64,000 bases of DNA from Myxococcus dinghuensis (GTDB taxonomy: Bacteria; Myxococcota; Myxococcia; Myxococcales; Myxococcaceae): positions 415,581 to 479,580 of the forward strand of contig NZ_JAKCFB010000004.1 of assembly GCF_024198235.1 (NCBI RefSeq). The letters run 5' to 3'. The notes below the pieces were generated by a model. The model was not told where the DNA came from. It worked only from the letters and a program-made list of their open reading frames with translations, and did no database searches. How positions within the stretch are numbered: position 1 is the stretch's first letter; each line of letters opens with the position of its first letter. Of the stretch, positions 60,655-64,000 are shown one piece after another. The position numbers and the translations under genes are program-made.

Positions 60655-61557
60655 CTACTCGGACGGCGTGGGGCCGGGCTTCGCGCCCGCGTCCTCGCCT
60701 CCGCGTCGAGGCGGCGTGGGGAAGACCAGGCACAGCGTCTCGAACAGGGGTTCGCCCGGTGCCGTGTACACGGCGCCCAACGCCCGCGCGGCCTGCGCCA
60801 CCTCCGTGCCGAACGAGGGCACGAGGCAGATGTCCTCGGACGTCTTGAAGCGCCCCGCGAGCAACCCCAGGCCGTGGCGCAACGTCGCCAGGTCCTGGCG
60901 GCCCTCGCGCACCGGCACCGAGGGCCCGTTCGCGTCCGGCCCCGGCAGCTTGCCCACGCTCGTGCTCAGCTCGAAGCCATCCGCGCGTTGGATGATGCGC
61001 AGCTTCCCGGGCGCCACCTCCGCGAGCCACGCGCGGAAGCCCTCCTCGTCTCGCAGCACCACCGGGTAGGCCACCGGCGCGTCCGGGTGCGCGAGCCAGG
61101 TCCGCTTCGCGGCGTCGCGCAGCACCTCCAGCAGCTCCGACGTCTGCGCCAGGAACGTGTCCGCGTCCGGCACCACCAGCACCTCGCGCCCCTTCACCCG
61201 CTCCGCCAGCCGCTTCGCGTCCCCCGGCTTCGAGGGCTCGAACGCCTCGCCGCCCACGCGCACGCGCTCGCCCTCCAGTTGGAGGCGCACGGCGGCCTCG
61301 GGGAGGGGCTCGCCGTACACCGGCGCCATCGCCACGGCCGCCCCCGCGTCGCGAGCCCCGCCATCCCCACGCGGCTCCGTCGACGAGGCCAGGGACGGGA
61401 GCGGCTCCGGGCGCAGGGACTGGAGCGGCGCGGCGGGCTTCTCGTCCCGACAGCCCGACGCCAGCAGCCCGCCCGACGACACGAGCAGGGCGAAGGCAAT
61501 CACCCGCGATGCCGCGCGCGTCCCTCGCCGGCACCGCGCGAGTCCGGCCATCGCCAT
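60655..61557 (-). CDS. Lipoprotein of unknown function
   Basis: About 300 residues. A basic start (MAMAGLARCRRGTRAASR), a hydrophobic core and the lipobox LASGC give a predicted lipoprotein with Cys near 36. The mature part has a Pro/Ser/Gly spacer, then a mixed alpha/beta domain with no motif I recognise (RVKGREVLVVPDADTFLAQ, AYPVVLRDEEGFRAWLAEV, FKTSEDICLVPSFGTEV). ATG 61557 is chosen because upstream codons lack signal-peptide sense; GTG 61566 is possible. It lies 77 bp after the phosphatase gene on the same strand and may be co-transcribed with it. Confidence 0.65.
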   Translation of the reverse strand: MAMAGLARCRRGTRAASRVIAFALLVSSGGLLASGCRDEKPAAPLQSLRPEPLPSLASSTEPRGDGGARDAGAAVAMAPVYGEPLPEAAVRLQLEGERVRVGGEAFEPSKPGDAKRLAERVKGREVLVVPDADTFLAQTSELLEVLRDAAKRTWLAHPDAPVAYPVVLRDEEGFRAWLAEVAPGKLRIIQRADGFELSTSVGKLPGPDANGPSVPVREGRQDLATLRHGLGLLAGRFKTSEDICLVPSFGTEVAQAARALGAVYTAPGEPLFETLCLVFPTPPRRGGEDAGAKPGPTPSE

Positions 61558-61634
61558 CGCGAGCACCCGTGGCGGTGTCGCTCGCGGCTCACCCGTGGGT
61601 TGCCTGGCGCCCCCGCCTCGTGGGCTTCGCGTGC

Positions 61635-62624
61635 TCACGGAGGTGTCGGTCCCGCGGTCGCCGGGTCGACCTTCAGGAACCCCGTCGCGACGCACCCCGC
61701 GTCGGCGAGGCCCGCGTCCACGGCGTGGTCCGCCGCCGCACGGGCCTCCTTGAACAGCACCATGTCCTGGAAGCGGCTCGCGTCCTTCGTGCGCCCCGCG
61801 TCGCGGATGTAGATGGCCTTCACCCGCCCGGGGAACTCCTCGCGAATCTGCGCGTACACCTCCGGGTCCTTCTCACCCGAGTCGCCCACGAGCACCACCG
61901 GCGCGTCGAACTGCTGGAGCAGGCGCCGGAGGAGGGGCTGCTTGTAGCCGGACATCGTCCCCGGCCCGAGGTCCCGCAGGTACACCCCGAAGCCCGCGGG
62001 GAACCCGTGGCGCGTGAGGAAGCCACCGACGCGAGGCAGGTACTGGATGGGTGAGCCGCTCACCAGCGCGAACGCCGGCATCTCCCCGCCCCCACGCAGA
62101 CACCGGTAGAACGCCGCCATGCCGGGCACCACCGGCTGCGTGTCCGCGTCCTTCAGCAGCGCCGACGCCACCAGCTTCGTCGGCCGCGTCACCTCCGTCA
62201 CCGCCACGGTGTCGTCGAAGTCGGACACCACCAGGAGCCCCAGCGCATCCGCCACCACCTCCACGCGCGCGCTCGCGGACACCTCGCCCACCCGCGCCTG
62301 CGCCTGGGACGCCCCCACCGTGAAGCGGCCGCCCTCCGGTGGGCGGAGGTTCACCTCGAAGTAGCCGTCGTGCCCGCTCGTCACCGTCGCCGTCACGCCC
62401 TGGAACACCACCTCCACCTTCGCGCCCTCCCAGTTGCGCGCGGCGAGCCGCCGTACGTTTCTCGACAGCGCGGTGCTTCCCACGTCTGGAGCCTCTTTCA
62501 GGACCCGCCCATGGAGCGAGACTCCCCCCGGCCGCCCGAGCACGGGGGCCAGGAGTACCCCGGGAGCCGCGAACGCCTGACTTGTGAAGAAAAGGCAGAC
62601 AAGGAGAAAAATGTAAGCAAGCAT
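61635..62624 (-). CDS. Exported APP1-type phosphatase (DUF2183)
   Basis: 329 residues. Signal peptide MLAYIFLLVCLFFTSQAFA, a beta-sandwich-like N-terminal domain (about 35-125), then a HAD-like catalytic domain with DFDDT (Asp135, Asp137, Asp138), SGSPIQYLPRV and VVLVGDSGEKDPEVY, the three HAD motifs of the APP1 family. Fungal APP1 is a phosphatidate phosphatase; the bacterial substrate is unknown, and a periplasmic or secreted location is predicted. ATG 62624 is chosen; TTG 62630 is possible. The region around the start is unusually AT-rich for this genome. Confidence 0.83.
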   Translation of the reverse strand: MLAYIFLLVCLFFTSQAFAAPGVLLAPVLGRPGGVSLHGRVLKEAPDVGSTALSRNVRRLAARNWEGAKVEVVFQGVTATVTSGHDGYFEVNLRPPEGGRFTVGASQAQARVGEVSASARVEVVADALGLLVVSDFDDTVAVTEVTRPTKLVASALLKDADTQPVVPGMAAFYRCLRGGGEMPAFALVSGSPIQYLPRVGGFLTRHGFPAGFGVYLRDLGPGTMSGYKQPLLRRLLQQFDAPVVLVGDSGEKDPEVYAQIREEFPGRVKAIYIRDAGRTKDASRFQDMVLFKEARAAADHAVDAGLADAGCVATGFLKVDPATAGPTPP

Positions 62625-62749
62625 TTTCAACGGAATTTTCCCGTGTTAACGTTTCTGTGACCCTGATGATAGCTTCTCGCGGGCCTCGTGGAGGCCGCGT
62701 GGAGGGGCATGCACAGCGGCCCGGTGCGCCCAGAGGAGCCGGACAACCC

Positions 62750-64000
62750 GTGGAGCACCCCCCCGAAGGGCTCTATTTCGGCAAGTACAAGTTGCTCGAG
62801 CGCATCGCGACGGGCGGGATGGCGGAGATCTACCGCGCCCGCATGACCGCCGTAGCGGGGGTCTCCAAGCCGGTCGTCATCAAGAAGATCCTCCCGGGCT
62901 ACGAGGACCAGAGCGCCTTCGTCTCCATGTTCGTGAACGAGGCGCGCATCGCCGCGGAGCTGAGCCACGGCAACATCGCGCAGGTCTTCGACTTCGGCGA
63001 GGTGGACGGGCAGTACTTCATCGCCATGGAGTGGGTGGACGGCCATCCGCTGTCGCGGGTGATGCGGCGGGCTCGCGAGAAGGGCCTGTACACGCTCCCC
63101 CAGCCCCTGGCGCTGCTGGTCGTGGTGGAGATGCTCGAGGGGCTGGCCTACGCCCACACGCGGTTGGACGACCGGGGCCGCCCGCTGCGCATCATCCACC
63201 GCGACGTCAGCCCGCAGAACGTGCTCGTCAGCTTCGAGGGCCAGGTGAAGCTGGTGGACTTCGGCATCGCCCGGGCGCGGCTGGCCAGCGGCGCCGAGTC
63301 CGACGAGACCGAGGCCAAGGGCAAGTACGCGTACTTCGCGCCCGAGCAGGCCCGGGGACGGGAGCTGGACGCGCGCACGGACATCTTCGCCGCGGGCAGC
63401 GTCCTCTACGAGGCGCTGTGCGGGCGGCTGCCGTTCGAGGGCAGCGTGTCGGACGTGATGCGGAAGATCGCCCTGGGCGACTTCCCGCGCCCCCGCGAGC
63501 TGCAGCCGGACATCCCGCCGGCCCTGGAGCGCATCCTCCTGACGGCGCTCGCCGTGGAGCGCGACCAGCGCTACCCCACCGCCGAGGCCTTCGCCGAGGC
63601 CCTCACCCGCCATCTCCACACCGCCTCGCCGGACGTCTCCAGCAGCGCGCTCAGCCACTTCATGGGCTACCTGTTCGAGACGGAGCTGGTCGCCGACGGG
63701 CGCCCCGTCCTGCTGCCGCGCGAGTTCCTCACGCAGATGGCGCGCTGGACGCGGGGCCTGTCCGAGCGCAGGCCGACCCGCACGCTGACGCCGGCCGCGC
63801 TGGAGCTGCCCCCCGCCCCCCAGCCGCCCGCTCCCACGACGCCCCCGCGCGCGCAGCCGGAGGGTCGCCGCGAGCGGACCACCCAACCCATCCCCGCGGT
63901 CCCCGACGCCACCCCCGCGGCGGACCCCGCGGCGTCCGCGCCCTCCGCCGCCGTCGCGGTGACGACGGAGCCCCCGCCCCCCACCGCCCCGCCCCCGCCC
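62750..64000 (+). CDS. Hanks-type Ser/Thr protein kinase (3' end cut by window edge)
   Basis: 417 codons visible, no stop. Kinase domain at about 10-275: Gly loop region (LLERIATGGMAEIYRA), ATP-binding Lys45 in VVIKK, HRD motif with catalytic Asp152 (IIHRDVSPQN), DFG Asp170 (LVDFGIA), activation segment APEQARG, and TDIFAAGSVLYEALCG. It then runs into a Pro/Ala-rich linker after about residue 345. Membrane and sensor parts, if any, lie past the window. The myxobacterial type HRDVSPQN is typical. Start GTG 62750 follows GAGGAG at 11 nt; GTG 62699 is an alternative. It is divergent from the APP1 gene. Confidence 0.92.
   Translation, partial: MEHPPEGLYFGKYKLLERIATGGMAEIYRARMTAVAGVSKPVVIKKILPGYEDQSAFVSMFVNEARIAAELSHGNIAQVFDFGEVDGQYFIAMEWVDGHPLSRVMRRAREKGLYTLPQPLALLVVVEMLEGLAYAHTRLDDRGRPLRIIHRDVSPQNVLVSFEGQVKLVDFGIARARLASGAESDETEAKGKYAYFAPEQARGRELDARTDIFAAGSVLYEALCGRLPFEGSVSDVMRKIALGDFPRPRELQPDIPPALERILLTALAVERDQRYPTAEAFAEALTRHLHTASPDVSSSALSHFMGYLFETELVADGRPVLLPREFLTQMARWTRGLSERRPTRTLTPAALELPPAPQPPAPTTPPRAQPEGRRERTTQPIPAVPDATPAADPAASAPSAAVAVTTEPPPPTAPPPP

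Overview
The window (about 70% GC) looks like a myxobacterial chromosome of the Myxococcus/Corallococcus/Cystobacter type. The signs are an Hanks-type Ser/Thr kinase, FHA and PilZ proteins, many lipoproteins, a MYXO-CTERM-like sorting segment, a giant Ig-repeat surface protein and long stop-free shadow frames. No rRNA, tRNA, CRISPR array, prophage or insertion sequence was found. The assignment rests on gene content and style, not on a database search.

Layout. 1-24 kb is mixed housekeeping and envelope genes: a partial nicotinate phosphoribosyltransferase, a TonB-like protein, a tightly overlapping epmA-plsC-ppa operon, a zinc-peptidase lipoprotein, an SPFH-SHOCT protein, a GT39 glycosyltransferase coupled to an ABC exporter, a pair of related beta-barrel-like proteins, an Rnl5-type RNA ligase, a rhomboid-TPR fusion divergent from a twin-FHA/TPR membrane protein, a response regulator with an HTH output domain, and an enoyl-CoA hydratase.

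23.2-56.3 kb, all on the minus strand, is the division and cell-wall (dcw) cluster. In order of transcription it reads mraZ, STAS gene, rsmH, ftsL, ftsI, murE, murF, mraY, murD, ftsW, murG, murC, murB, ddl, then two extra lipoprotein genes (RCC1-like and LVIVD), ftsQ, ftsA, a giant 2848-residue envelope protein gene, and ftsZ. From rsmH to ddl most genes overlap by 4 nt or abut, so this part is probably one transcript. It starts at a good sigma70-type promoter followed by three TGGN repeats with 10-bp spacing that look like an MraZ operator. The tail (ftsQ, ftsA, ftsZ) is broken up by accessory genes, hairpin terminators and long intergenic regions, so ftsQA and ftsZ probably have their own promoters. 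A GCTAC/GTAGC inverted repeat occurs upstream of both ftsQ and ftsZ.

56.4-64 kb holds a PilZ-type gene divergent from mraZ, a long acyl-CoA dehydrogenase, a beta-propeller-like exported protein, a lipoprotein, an exported APP1-type phosphatase and the 5' part of a Ser/Thr kinase gene.

The most unusual item is the giant gene between ftsA and ftsZ. It encodes an Ig-repeat adhesin-like half ending in a MYXO-CTERM-like tail, directly fused to a second signal-peptide-like segment, a beta-barrel-like region, thrombospondin type 3 repeats and an OmpA peptidoglycan-binding domain. It reads like two exported proteins in one frame.
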